Source of the DNA: Palsa-870 sp035937155
GTDB taxonomy: Bacteria > Chloroflexota > Dormibacteria > Dormibacterales > Dormibacteraceae
Direction of reading: 5' to 3'
Length of the DNA stretch: 64,000 bases
Assembly: GCA_035937155.1 (NCBI GenBank)
Contig: DASYVJ010000065.1
Coordinates: forward strand, 62,001-126,000
The notes beneath the pieces were generated by a model. It saw only the letters and a program-made list of their open reading frames with translations. It did not search any database and was not told where the DNA came from. Positions 39,798 to 48,861 of the stretch are shown here, piece after piece; positions within the stretch are counted from its first letter, which is position 1, and each line of letters opens with the position of its first letter. The translations under genes were made by a program, and so were the position numbers.

Positions 39798-41327
39798 ATG
39801 CCTATCTACGTCTTCGTACCGCTTTTGGTGGTGGCATTCCTCGCCGGTTGTGGGGTGGCTTATTTGCTGCTTCAGCGCCGGCAGGGCGAGGGGACGAGCG
39901 CTCTGGAGCTCAAAGCCCAGCAGGCAGTCGCCGAGGCCGAAACGCAGGCCAAGGAAAAGCTGCTCGAAGCCAAGGAGGAAGCGGTTCAGATCCGCACCGC
40001 CGCCGAACAGGAAGCCCGCGAGTATCGGGTTCAGTCTCAACAGATCGAAAAGCGCCTTCTACAGAAGGAGGAGAACCTCGACCGCAAGGGCGAGGATGTC
40101 AACCGGCGTGAGCGTGAGCTCGGCGGCCGGGAGAAGTCGCTGGACGAGATCAAAGCGCAGCTCGAGGACACCTACCGCCAGCAGGAGAAAGAGCTTCAGC
40201 GGGTCGCCAACATGACCCGCCAGGAAGCTTCAGGAATCCTGATGGGGCAGGTCGAGCAGGACCTCCGCAACGAAGTGGCCCGCAAGGTACGCGAAGCGGA
40301 GCTGGCCGCGCGCGACGAAAGCGAGCGCCGCGCCCGAGAGATCGTCACCGAGTCGATCCAGCGCATCGCCGCCGACCAGACCGCCGAGGTCTCGGTTTCG
40401 GTGCTGCCGCTGCCGACGGACGAGCTCAAGGGACGCATCATCGGCAAGGAAGGGCGCAACATCCGCGCTCTCCAGCAGGCGACCGGGATCGACTTAATCG
40501 TCGACGACACCCCGGAAGCCGTCATCATCAGCGGCTTCGACCCCGTCCGCCGCGAGGTGGCGCGGGTCGCGCTGAACAAGCTCATCGTCGACGGCCGGAT
40601 CCATCCGGCCCGAATCGAAGAGATCGTCGCCAAGTCCCGACAGGAGGTCCTGCAACGGGTCAAAGAGGAAGGTGAGGCGGCGGTCCTGGAGGTCGGCTTG
40701 CAGGGACTCCATCCCGAGGTCGTCCGCCATCTCGGCATCCTGCGGTTCCGTACGAGCTACGGGCAGCAGGTGCTGAATCACTCGAAGGAGGTCGCTTATC
40801 TCGCCGCCATGATGGCGTCCGAGATCGGCGCCGACGTCCGCACCGCGAAGCTGTCGGGACTCTTGCACGACATCGGCAAGTCCATCGACCACGAGGTCGA
40901 GGGCTCGCACGCGGTGATCGGAGCAGACCTGCTGCAGCGACATGGGGTTCCCGCCCCGGTCGTGCACGCAGTGCGCGCTCATCACTACGACGAGGAACCC
41001 CATAGTATCGAGGCGCTGTTGCTGATCGCGGCCGACGCCATCTCCGCTGCCCGCCCGGGAGCGCGCAGGGAGTCGCTGGAGGCTTACGTCAAGCGGCTCG
41101 AGAAGCTGGAGGAGATCGCGAACTCCTTCCAGGGTGTCCAGCAGTCCTACGCCATCCAGGCCGGCCGCGAGGTTCGGATCCTGGTCAAACCGGAGCAGAT
41201 CGACGATACCGCCGCTCAGCTCATGGCGCGCGACATCGCGAAACGCATCGAAAGCGAGCTCAGTTTTCCGGGCCAGATCCGCGTCACAGTGGTGCGTGAG
41301 ACCAGGGCCATCGAGTACGCCAAGTAG
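39798..41327 (+). CDS. rny: Ribonuclease Y
   Basis: Membrane-anchored endoribonuclease that starts mRNA decay. The 509 residues show one N-terminal TM (IYVFVPLLVVAFLAGCGVAYL), a long Glu/Lys/Arg-rich coiled coil (about 25-200), a KH domain (KGRIIGKEGRNIRALQQATG near 215) and an HD domain (KLSGLLHDIGKSIDHEVEGS near 350, then HAVRAHHYDEEP). The gene follows a 123-base gap with a GGACCT-TAAG-AGGTCC hairpin. Partner of RNase J in this genome. Confidence 0.96.
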   Translation: MPIYVFVPLLVVAFLAGCGVAYLLLQRRQGEGTSALELKAQQAVAEAETQAKEKLLEAKEEAVQIRTAAEQEAREYRVQSQQIEKRLLQKEENLDRKGEDVNRRERELGGREKSLDEIKAQLEDTYRQQEKELQRVANMTRQEASGILMGQVEQDLRNEVARKVREAELAARDESERRAREIVTESIQRIAADQTAEVSVSVLPLPTDELKGRIIGKEGRNIRALQQATGIDLIVDDTPEAVIISGFDPVRREVARVALNKLIVDGRIHPARIEEIVAKSRQEVLQRVKEEGEAAVLEVGLQGLHPEVVRHLGILRFRTSYGQQVLNHSKEVAYLAAMMASEIGADVRTAKLSGLLHDIGKSIDHEVEGSHAVIGADLLQRHGVPAPVVHAVRAHHYDEEPHSIEALLLIAADAISAARPGARRESLEAYVKRLEKLEEIANSFQGVQQSYAIQAGREVRILVKPEQIDDTAAQLMARDIAKRIESELSFPGQIRVTVVRETRAIEYAK

Positions 41328-41347
41328 ATCAAGTTCGAACCTGCCCT

Positions 41348-41392
41348 CCCTCTCCCCATTTGGGGAGAGGGCTAGGGGTGAGGGGCGGGGGA
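41348..41392. repeat. Palindromic repeat after rny
   Basis: CCCTCTCCCC (41348-41357) and GGGGAGAGGG (41362-41371) pair perfectly around ATTT, followed by CTAGGGGTGAGGGGCGGGGG. Family member with the copies at 33456, 58975 and in ribF. Confidence 0.75.
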
Positions 41393-41413
41393 GAGACTGG
41401 CGAACCGACCGTC

Positions 41414-41445
41414 AAAGGGAGTCCCGCAGTGGGACTCCCTTTTTT
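41414..41445 (+). terminator. Intrinsic terminator after rny
   Basis: AAAGGGAGTCCC (41414-41425) pairs perfectly with GGGACTCCCTTT (41431-41442) around GCAGT, and the stem runs into a TTTTTT tract. This is the clearest rho-independent terminator in the window and separates rny from ymdB-spoVS-miaB. Confidence 0.9.
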
Positions 41446-41465
41446 GTTGTCAATAGACTGTCCGG

Positions 41466-42260
41466 GTGCCGGATGACGCGTTTCGGATCCTGTTCGTAGC
41501 TGACGTCGTCGGCCACCCTGGTCGTGACGCAGTCAAAGCGATCCTGCCGGGACTCAAGAACGAGGTCGGAGCCGACCTCGCCATTGTCAACGGCGAGAAC
41601 GCCGCGGGTGGCTTCGGCCTGACCGCAAAGATCGCGGCGGAGATCAAGGCAGCCGGAGCCGACGTCATCACGACCGGCAACCACGTGTTCGCCCAGAAGG
41701 AGTTCGTGCCCGAGCTGCCGGGCCTCGAGCGGGTACTGCGGCCGGCCAACTACCCTCCGGCCGCGCCGGGCCAGGGCTCCTGCGTTGTCGAAGCCTCCGG
41801 CCGGCAGGTGCTCGTCATGAACCTGATGGGCCGGATCTTCACGGCCGAGAACCTGGACGATCCGTTCCGAGCGGCAGACGCCATCCTGGCCGCCCACCCC
41901 GACTCCACGATCGTTTTCTGCGATATGCACGCCGAAACGACCTCGGAGAAGACGGCGATGGGCTGGTACCTCGACGGGCGGGCCAGCGCTGTGGTGGGCA
42001 CCCACACCCATATCCCGACAGCGGATGCCCGGGTGCTGACCAAGGGCACCGCCTACGTCACAGACGTCGGCATGGTCGGCCCCAGAGACGGGTGTATCGG
42101 CATGGACAAGGACATCGTTCTCCAGCGCTTCCTGACGGCCATGCCCAACCGGTTCGCGGTCGCGCCCGGACCAGTGACATTCAATTCAGTACTGGTTACC
42201 ATTAATGGTTCCACCGGCCGGGCAACGTCTATCCAGCGAATCGATCGCGAACATGTTTGA
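41466..42260 (+). CDS. ymdB: YmdB-family metallophosphoesterase
   Basis: A 264-residue calcineurin-like phosphodiesterase of the YmdB family, which in Bacillus cleaves 2',3'-cyclic nucleotides and influences development. Metal motifs: VADVVGHPGRDA, IVNGENAAGGFG, TTGNHVF, DMHAETTSEKTAMGWYLDG and VGTHTHIPTAD. The GTG start lies 21 bases after the terminator. The order rny-ymdB-spoVS-miaB is conserved in Firmicutes and relatives. Confidence 0.93.
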   Translation: MPDDAFRILFVADVVGHPGRDAVKAILPGLKNEVGADLAIVNGENAAGGFGLTAKIAAEIKAAGADVITTGNHVFAQKEFVPELPGLERVLRPANYPPAAPGQGSCVVEASGRQVLVMNLMGRIFTAENLDDPFRAADAILAAHPDSTIVFCDMHAETTSEKTAMGWYLDGRASAVVGTHTHIPTADARVLTKGTAYVTDVGMVGPRDGCIGMDKDIVLQRFLTAMPNRFAVAPGPVTFNSVLVTINGSTGRATSIQRIDREHV

Positions 42261-42273
42261 AGGGGTTCCAGCA

Positions 42274-42555
42274 ATGACCACGGAGCGCGCTCCAGTAGAG
42301 GTGTTGAAAGTTTCGGCTACCTCCAAGCCGGTCGCCGTCGCTGGAGCAATCGCCGGTGTGATCCGCAGCAAAGGCCGGGTGGAAGTCCAGGCCATCGGGG
42401 CCGGCGCCATCAACCAGGCTGTCAAGGCGATCGCCATCTCGCGCGGCTACGTCGCGCCGGGCGGGCTCGATCTTGTGTGCATCCCGGCGTTCATTGACAT
42501 CTCGATCGACGGCGAGGAGCGCACAGGCATCCGGTTGTTGGTGGAGAGCAGATAA
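42274..42555 (+). CDS. spoVS: SpoVS-like Alba-fold protein
   Basis: A 93-residue protein very close to Bacillus SpoVS: EVLKVSATSKPVAVAGAIAG, EVQAIGAGAINQAVKAIAIS and CIPAFIDISIDGEERTGIRL. SpoVS has an Alba-like fold and is needed for sporulation in Bacillus, but it also occurs in non-spore-formers such as Deinococcus and Chloroflexota, where its role is unknown. The ATG at 42274 has AAGGGG about 9 bases upstream. The TAA stop overlaps the ATA that appears to start miaB. Confidence 0.93.
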   Translation: MTTERAPVEVLKVSATSKPVAVAGAIAGVIRSKGRVEVQAIGAGAINQAVKAIAISRGYVAPGGLDLVCIPAFIDISIDGEERTGIRLLVESR

Positions 42556-43832
42556 CGCCAGGGCGCGCCCGCTCCTTCAACATCTGGACGATCGGCTGCC
42601 AGATGAACGCAGCGGACTCGGAGAGCCTGGCGCGAAGGCTCCTTGCCGCAGGCTACGTCGAGGACTCGCTCGAACGCGCCGACGTCGCTATCCTCAACAC
42701 CTGCGTCGTCCGCCGGGCCTCAGAGGACCGCGTGTACTCGAGGCTGCACGAGCTCAAGGCATGGAAGACGCCGGAGCGCACGATCGCGGTCACGGGCTGC
42801 ATCGTGGCCAAGGAAGGCGACGAGCTTCGGCGTAAGTTCCCGCAGCTCGACGCTGTGGTCCCCATCGGCGAGTACGAGGATTTTCTCGCCGGCCTCGAGT
42901 CGCGGTACGACTACTCGCAAGGCGAGGCGCTGCCGCAGGCCGGACGCACCGGAATCAGCCACTACGTGCGCGTCATCCAGGGCTGCGATCACAACTGCAC
43001 GTTCTGCATCGTGCCGAGGGTGCGCGGCCGCGAGCGCCACGTGCCGATGGGCCAGGTTGTCGCGGAGTGCAGCCAAGCGGTGGCCGATGGCGCGCGCGAG
43101 GTCGTGCTGCTCGGCCAGAACGTGGACGACTACAGTGACCCTGCCGGGCGAGGCGGGCTTGCCAGGTTGGTCCGCGAAGTCGAGCAGATTCCCGGCCTGA
43201 AGCGCCTTCGGTTTCTCACCTCACACCCCCAGGACCTCGAGCCGGAGCTGCTCGAGGTGATGGCCGCGAGCGACATCGTCTGCCGCGAGCTGCAGCTGCC
43301 GGTGCAGTCGGGCGACGACACGATCCTCAAGCGCATGGCGCGCGGCTACCAGATGCGGCACTACCGCGCGATCGTCGAGCGGGCACGCGCGCTGATGCCG
43401 GACCTCGGGCTCGTGACCGATGTCATCGTCGGGTTTCCCGGCGAATCAGAGGCGGCGTTCCTGAACACGCGTGCCTTGCTCGAGGAGATCGAGTTTGAAG
43501 TGGTTCACCTGGCGATGTACTCGCCCCGACCCGGCACGTATGCCGCAACCCGGATGGAGGACGACGTCCCCCAAGAAGAGAAGCTTCGCCGCCTCAACGA
43601 CCTGCTGGCCCTCCAGCGAGGTATCGCAACACGCAAGACCGCGCGCTGGATCGGACGTGACGTGGAGGTCCTGATCGAGGGATGGGACGAGCTCAACAGG
43701 CCATTTGGACGGATCCGGCAGGGCAAGCGGGCGATCGTGCTGAAAGGCGGCGATATCGCGCCAGGCCAGCTGCTGAACATACGAGTCGTGCAGGCCACCG
43801 CGGGCCAACTTTTGGGACTCCCTGCCGCGTGA
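42552..43832 (+). CDS. miaB: tRNA-2-methylthio-N6-dimethylallyladenosine synthase, apparent ATA start
   Basis: Radical-SAM methylthiotransferase acting on A37 of tRNAs, after MiaA (also in the window). It carries an N-terminal UPF0004 domain with cluster cysteines (GCQMNAADSE, LNTCVV, VTGCIV), the radical-SAM CDHNCTFCIVP near residue 145 and a C-terminal TRAM domain. The first ATG (42603) lies immediately after the first essential Cys, and no ATG, GTG or TTG exists between the in-frame stop at 42495 and 42603. The ATA at 42552 overlaps the spoVS TAA (ATAA) and follows GGAG (42543-42546) by five bases, so I annotate it as the start (426 residues). Function is certain; the start is inferred. 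Confidence 0.9.
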   Translation: MTPGRARSFNIWTIGCQMNAADSESLARRLLAAGYVEDSLERADVAILNTCVVRRASEDRVYSRLHELKAWKTPERTIAVTGCIVAKEGDELRRKFPQLDAVVPIGEYEDFLAGLESRYDYSQGEALPQAGRTGISHYVRVIQGCDHNCTFCIVPRVRGRERHVPMGQVVAECSQAVADGAREVVLLGQNVDDYSDPAGRGGLARLVREVEQIPGLKRLRFLTSHPQDLEPELLEVMAASDIVCRELQLPVQSGDDTILKRMARGYQMRHYRAIVERARALMPDLGLVTDVIVGFPGESEAAFLNTRALLEEIEFEVVHLAMYSPRPGTYAATRMEDDVPQEEKLRRLNDLLALQRGIATRKTARWIGRDVEVLIEGWDELNRPFGRIRQGKRAIVLKGGDIAPGQLLNIRVVQATAGQLLGLPAA

Positions 43833-46312
43833 CTGAATCGCCTCTGACCCCGGTCATGCGTCAGTACCGGGAGGCGAAGGAGCAGCACCCCGACGGAATC
43901 CTCCTCTTCCGGCTCGGCGACTTCTACGAGATTTTCTTCGAAGACGCCGTGCTCGCAGCTCCGGTGATGGGCGTGACGCTCACCTCGAGACCACTCGGCA
44001 AGAGCGGCCGCGCGCCAATGTGCGGAGTACCGCACCACGCGTGGCAGGCCTATGTGGGCAAGCTGCTGCGAGCGGGGCACAAGGTCGTCATCTGCGACCA
44101 GGTGGAACCCGCCGGCAAGCACAAGGTGGTTCGCCGCGACGTCACGCGAGTCCTCACGCCGGGAACTGTGGTCGAAGACGCATACCTCGAGCCCTCGCGC
44201 GCCAACTATCTGGTCGCGGCGTGGACGCATGGGCCTGACGCCGGCCTTGCCGCTTGCGAGGTGTCTACCGGCGAGCTGCTCTTGTGCCAGCTGCCGCGCG
44301 GGCGCCTCGACGCTGAGCTCCTGCGACTTGCGCCCGCCGAATTGCTGACACCACCGGCGGTCGAGGAGTACCGGTTCGACCCTGTACGCGGTCAGCAGCG
44401 CCTTCGGGATTTGCTCGGCATTGCATTCGCAGCCTCGGTCGGCGCAGCCGATGCTCCGCTGGCCGTCGGCGCCGCCGGCGTAGTGCTCGAGTACCTCAAG
44501 CAGAACCAGACCCGCATCGCCCCGGGCTCCTTCAGTGTTCGCACCTACTCGCCAGACTCGACGATGCCGCTGGACGCGGCAACCGTGCGCAACCTCGAGC
44601 TGCCCGCGCTGGTCGACCTGATCGACAGGACGCGCACACCGATCGGAGCCAGGCGGCTGCATGCGTGGCTGGGGGCGCCGATGCGTGACGCGGAGTCGAT
44701 CGAGCTGCGGTTGGCGGGTGTGGCTGAGCTCGTCTCCTCTGCCGACTTGCGCGACGCGCTCGGCACCGCGCTGAAGCCGGTTGGCGACCTCGAACGCCTC
44801 GCATCCCGCGCCGCGCAGGGTCACGCCAACGCTCGAGAGCTCGTCGCGCTTCGCCGCTCGCTAAACGCCATCCCGGGCCTGCAGGCCGCGCTGGGCGCCG
44901 GCCAGGCCCTTGTCATCAGGGAGCTGGCCGGACAGGTCAGCGAGGCGCCTGAGCTGGCAGCGAAGCTGTCGGCCGCGCTGGTCGAGGATCCACCCGCCGT
45001 CGCGCGCGAGGGTGGCGCGATCAGGACCGGCTTCGACACCGAGCTCGACGGCATCTCGGAGGCCTCGCGCAGCGCGCGCGAGTGGATCGGCGCCCTCGAA
45101 GGGTCGGAGCGGCGCCGGACAGGGATCCGCTCGTTGAAGGTGGGTTTCAACAAGGTCTTCGGCTACTACATCGAGGTCAGCAACGCGAACGCGGTAGCCA
45201 TTCCAGGCGATTACGTACGCAAGCAAACGCTGACCGGCGCGGAACGCTACCTCACGCCCGAGCTGAAGGAAAAAGAGGCGGTCGTGCTCACAGCGCAGGA
45301 GCGCATCGCCCAGCGGGAGCTGGAGATCCTGCGCGAGCTCGGCGTCGCTGTTGCGGAGTCGGCTGCGATTCTGCGTTCCAGCGCTTACGCCATCGGAATG
45401 CTCGACGCGCTGCTCAGCCTGGCGATGACCGCCGCCGAGTATGGATGGCACCGGCCCGAGGTCAACGCGGGCTTGAGGCTGAGCATCAAGGGCGGCCGAC
45501 ATCCGCTGGTCGAACGTGCCCTGCCTGCCGGCGTGTTCGTGCCTAACGACCTCGAGCTGGATCCAGACCGCGACCAGGTCATCATCCTCACCGGCCCCAA
45601 CATGGCCGGCAAGTCGACTTACCTACGGCAAGCCGCGGTAATCGTTCTCCTCGCGCAGTGTGGAAGCTTCGTTCCGGCGGAGAGCGCTGTCGTCGGGCTG
45701 GCCGACCGCATCTTCACTAGAGTCGGCGCGCACGACGACATCACAGCCGGCATGTCGACCTTCATGGTGGAGATGACCGAGACGGCGAACATCCTCAACC
45801 ACGCGACGCGATCGTCCCTGGTCATCCTCGACGAGGTGGGGAGGGGGACCTCGACCTACGACGGCCTATCGATCGCTCAAGCGGTTGTCGAGCACCTGCA
45901 CGATTCGCCGAAGCTCGGGTGCCGCACGTTGTTCGCCACGCACTACCACGAGCTCACAGCCCTGGCGGAGCGATTCGCTCGCGTGAGCAATCAACGAGTC
46001 GAAGTGCTGGAGGATGGTGAGACCGTCCGCTTCCTGCACCGTGTGGTGCCCGGTGGCGCTGACCGCTCGTACGGAATCCACGTTGCGGCCCTTGCCGGGC
46101 TTCCGTCAAGCGTGATCGCGCGGGCGCGCCAGGTGCTTGGGGAGCTGGAGCGGCAGCGACCGCTCGAGCCGCCTGAGCTACAGCTCGGCTTGCCGATCGA
46201 GCTGGCTCCAGACCCAATACGCAAGGAGCTCGAGGAGCTGCAGCCTGAGTCACTGAGCCCGCTCGAGGCGCTGCAGAAGCTCTACGAGCTGCGTGCGAGG
46301 CTGTCGGAGTGA
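43829..46312 (+). CDS. mutS: DNA mismatch repair protein MutS
   Basis: Mismatch-recognition ATPase. The 827 residues start MTESPLTPVMRQYREAKEQH at a GTG overlapping the miaB stop (GTGA). The mismatch-reading Phe-x-Glu is in RLGDFYEIFFEDA near residue 28. The core/clamp follows, then Walker A LTGPNMAGKSTYLRQ near 590 and Walker B SLVILDEVGRGTSTYDGLS near 665, and a C-terminal helix-turn-helix. The open frame extends upstream within miaB but that part is not MutS. mutL overlaps by four bases. Confidence 0.97.
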   Translation: MTESPLTPVMRQYREAKEQHPDGILLFRLGDFYEIFFEDAVLAAPVMGVTLTSRPLGKSGRAPMCGVPHHAWQAYVGKLLRAGHKVVICDQVEPAGKHKVVRRDVTRVLTPGTVVEDAYLEPSRANYLVAAWTHGPDAGLAACEVSTGELLLCQLPRGRLDAELLRLAPAELLTPPAVEEYRFDPVRGQQRLRDLLGIAFAASVGAADAPLAVGAAGVVLEYLKQNQTRIAPGSFSVRTYSPDSTMPLDAATVRNLELPALVDLIDRTRTPIGARRLHAWLGAPMRDAESIELRLAGVAELVSSADLRDALGTALKPVGDLERLASRAAQGHANARELVALRRSLNAIPGLQAALGAGQALVIRELAGQVSEAPELAAKLSAALVEDPPAVAREGGAIRTGFDTELDGISEASRSAREWIGALEGSERRRTGIRSLKVGFNKVFGYYIEVSNANAVAIPGDYVRKQTLTGAERYLTPELKEKEAVVLTAQERIAQRELEILRELGVAVAESAAILRSSAYAIGMLDALLSLAMTAAEYGWHRPEVNAGLRLSIKGGRHPLVERALPAGVFVPNDLELDPDRDQVIILTGPNMAGKSTYLRQAAVIVLLAQCGSFVPAESAVVGLADRIFTRVGAHDDITAGMSTFMVEMTETANILNHATRSSLVILDEVGRGTSTYDGLSIAQAVVEHLHDSPKLGCRTLFATHYHELTALAERFARVSNQRVEVLEDGETVRFLHRVVPGGADRSYGIHVAALAGLPSSVIARARQVLGELERQRPLEPPELQLGLPIELAPDPIRKELEELQPESLSPLEALQKLYELRARLSE

Positions 46313-47973
46313 CCCAGTCCATTCATCTGCTCGCTCCGGAGGTCGCGGACGCGATCGCGGCAGGCGAGGTGATCGAGCGGCCGGCGTCGGTCGTCAAAGA
46401 GCTCGTTGAGAACGCGCTCGATGCAGACGCCAGACGCGTCAACATCGATGTGCGCGGCGCGGGCCGCACGTCGATCCGTGTCAGCGACGATGGCTCGGGC
46501 ATTGCGGCGGACGAGCTCGCGATTGCATTCGTGCGTCACGCCACAAGCAAGGTGGCCAAGCTCTCCGACCTCGATGCCATAGTTAGCTTCGGCTTCCGGG
46601 GCGAGGCTCTGGCCAGCATCGCGGCCGTGGCCGATGTCGAATGCTCCAGCGGCGGCGCGACCATTCGAGTCCACGCCGGTGAGCTGGTCGAAAAAGGATC
46701 AGGGCCATTGCTGCCAGGCGTGACGCTCGAGGTCCGAGACCTTTTTGCCAACGTCCCAGCCCGCTTGAAGTTTTTGAAGAGCGATGCGACAGAGGTTGCT
46801 GCGATCAAAGACGTCGTCAGCGCATTCGCGCTGCTTCATCCGCATGTGCGATTTCACCTCACGATCGATGCTCGAGTCGCGGTAAGCACGACTGGCGACG
46901 GTGACCGCCGGCGTGCGATCGCGGCGGTTTTTGGTGCGCCGGTCGCGGCCGAGGTGCTGGAGATCGTCGGCATGCCGCTGGCAGCGGGAATGGTGAGCCA
47001 GCCGCGCCTGAGTCGTGGGAGCCGTGACGGCATCGTCCTCGCGGTGAACGGCCGGCCGATCAGCTCGCGGGCACTCGTCTACGCGCTGGAGGAGTGCTAT
47101 CAGGGCCGCTTGGAGCGGGGCCGCCACCCGGTCGCGGTCATCGATATCGGCATCGACCCCGAGCTTGTCGACGTCAATGTCCATCCGGCCAAGAAGGAGG
47201 TCCGCTTTCGAGACGAGGGCACTGTATTCGCGGCTCTCCAGCGAGCTGTACGTGCCGCTCTTGATGGCAGCGAGCCCTTTCGCTACCGGCCGGTCGAGAC
47301 GATGCCCGCGGTGGCCGCGGGGCGCGAATCCTCGCAGCTGACCATTCACGAGGCCGCGAGCGCTCTCGCGACAGCTGAGCCCGCCGTGCCACGCGGGGCT
47401 GAGTCTGCGGTGCTACGTCCGATCGGTCAGGTAGGTCCCGGTTACCTGGTGGCCGAGGGACCGCACGGCCTGGTCCTGGTCGACCAGCATGCTGCCCACG
47501 AGCGCGTGCTCTACAACAGGCTGCTGGAGCGCCTCCGGTCGGGTCGCGGCATGAGCCAGCCGCTGCTCATGCCAGAGGCGGTGGACGTCGAACCCGCGCT
47601 GATCGCCGCCGCTGCGGATCATCGAGCGGACCTGGCGAACCTGGGTCTCGAATACGAGGAGTTCGGCCCGCGAAGCCTGCGGATCACCGCCGTGCCTGTC
47701 GAGATGCCAGCCGGGCGCGCGACCGCCGCGGTGCAGGAGACGCTTGCGGCCCTGGCCGAAAACCGCGGTGACGGAGCGCTGGAGCTGGCCGCGGCCGCGC
47801 TCGCCTGCCATTCGGCGGTGCGCTTCGGCGACGTCCTCGACGTAGCGGAGCAGCGGCGCCTGCTGGCGGATCTGGAATCAACCGAAGAATCAGTCACTTG
47901 TCCGCACGGCCGGCCTACTCGGCTGCTGGTGGAGTGGCAGGAGCTGACCCGGCATTTCCGGCGCAACTACTGA
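46309..47973 (+). CDS. mutL: DNA mismatch repair protein MutL
   Basis: GHKL ATPase that couples MutS to strand incision. The N-terminus has all ATP motifs (KELVENALDA, VSDDGSGI, FVRHATSK, SFGFRGEALASI). The 554 residues include a C-terminal domain with the metal site DQHAAHERVLYN and CPHGRPT. The endonuclease motif DQHA-x2-E-x4-E is present except that the last Glu is Asn here. If the endonuclease is active it tolerates that change; otherwise a separate nuclease is needed. GTGA overlap with mutS. Confidence 0.96.
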   Translation: MTQSIHLLAPEVADAIAAGEVIERPASVVKELVENALDADARRVNIDVRGAGRTSIRVSDDGSGIAADELAIAFVRHATSKVAKLSDLDAIVSFGFRGEALASIAAVADVECSSGGATIRVHAGELVEKGSGPLLPGVTLEVRDLFANVPARLKFLKSDATEVAAIKDVVSAFALLHPHVRFHLTIDARVAVSTTGDGDRRRAIAAVFGAPVAAEVLEIVGMPLAAGMVSQPRLSRGSRDGIVLAVNGRPISSRALVYALEECYQGRLERGRHPVAVIDIGIDPELVDVNVHPAKKEVRFRDEGTVFAALQRAVRAALDGSEPFRYRPVETMPAVAAGRESSQLTIHEAASALATAEPAVPRGAESAVLRPIGQVGPGYLVAEGPHGLVLVDQHAAHERVLYNRLLERLRSGRGMSQPLLMPEAVDVEPALIAAAADHRADLANLGLEYEEFGPRSLRITAVPVEMPAGRATAAVQETLAALAENRGDGALELAAAALACHSAVRFGDVLDVAEQRRLLADLESTEESVTCPHGRPTRLLVEWQELTRHFRRNY

Positions 47974-48861
47974 TTGCAGGTTCCCGTCATCGTGGGCCCG
48001 ACCGGAATCGGCAAGTCTCAGGTGGCCTTTGAGCTTGCGCTCGAGCTCGGTGGCGAGATCGTGGTGGCGGATTCCAAGCAGGTCTATCAGCGCCTGGACA
48101 TCGCGACTAACAAGCCGAGTCGAGAACACAGAGACCGCGTGCCATATCACTTGATCGACTTCGTCGATCCGGCATCGAGCTTCAACGCCGCGGAATACGT
48201 GCGGGGAGCCGGCGCCGCTATCGCAGATATTGCAAAGCGCGGTCGCGTGCCTGTCATCGAAGGCGGCACGATGCTGTACGTGGATGCGCTCTCCGATGGC
48301 TTCAGCCTCACCGGCGTCCCACCCAACGCCGAGTTGCGAGCTGAGCTCGAGGCTCTCGACCTGGCTGCATTGCGGACACGCCTCCTCGCACTGGATGACG
48401 ATCCCGGCGTTGACCTGCAGAACCCGGTCCGCATGATCCGAGCCATCGAGGTGCTGCAGTCCGCCGGCCCTCCGCTGCGTCGACTGCGCACGCGCACCCC
48501 TCCGTCGTGGCAAGCCTTGCGCATCGGTTTGACCGCGCCGCTGGAGGTGATCGATCGCCGGCTCGACGAGCGAAGCCGGCAGCAGGTCGCGCGAGGGCTG
48601 GTCGCCGAAACGCGCGCGGCTCTCGACGCAGGCGTGCCCAAAAGCGCTCCAGTCCTCACGGGCATTGGATATGCGGAAGCACTGGCGCACATCCGCGGTG
48701 AGCTGACGCTCGAGGAGCTGCCGTACGCCATGGCCCATTCAAACCGCCGGTACGCGCGGCGCCAGCTGCGTTGGTGGCGGCGCGACTCGCGCGTCACGTG
48801 GTTTGAGATCGAGCCTGATCCCTTGCCCGGTATCCTCAAGCACGTGAGGGCTGCAGCATGA
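47974..48861 (+). CDS. miaA: tRNA dimethylallyltransferase
   Basis: Adds the isopentenyl group to A37 of tRNAs, the substrate for MiaB. The 295 residues begin VPVIVGPTGIGKSQVAFELA (P-loop) and contain VVADSKQVYQRLDIATNKPS and HLIDFVDPASSFNAAEYV. The TTG directly follows the mutL TGA; no Shine-Dalgarno is obvious. Placement with mutSL and miaB is common. Confidence 0.94.
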   Translation: MQVPVIVGPTGIGKSQVAFELALELGGEIVVADSKQVYQRLDIATNKPSREHRDRVPYHLIDFVDPASSFNAAEYVRGAGAAIADIAKRGRVPVIEGGTMLYVDALSDGFSLTGVPPNAELRAELEALDLAALRTRLLALDDDPGVDLQNPVRMIRAIEVLQSAGPPLRRLRTRTPPSWQALRIGLTAPLEVIDRRLDERSRQQVARGLVAETRAALDAGVPKSAPVLTGIGYAEALAHIRGELTLEELPYAMAHSNRRYARRQLRWWRRDSRVTWFEIEPDPLPGILKHVRAAA

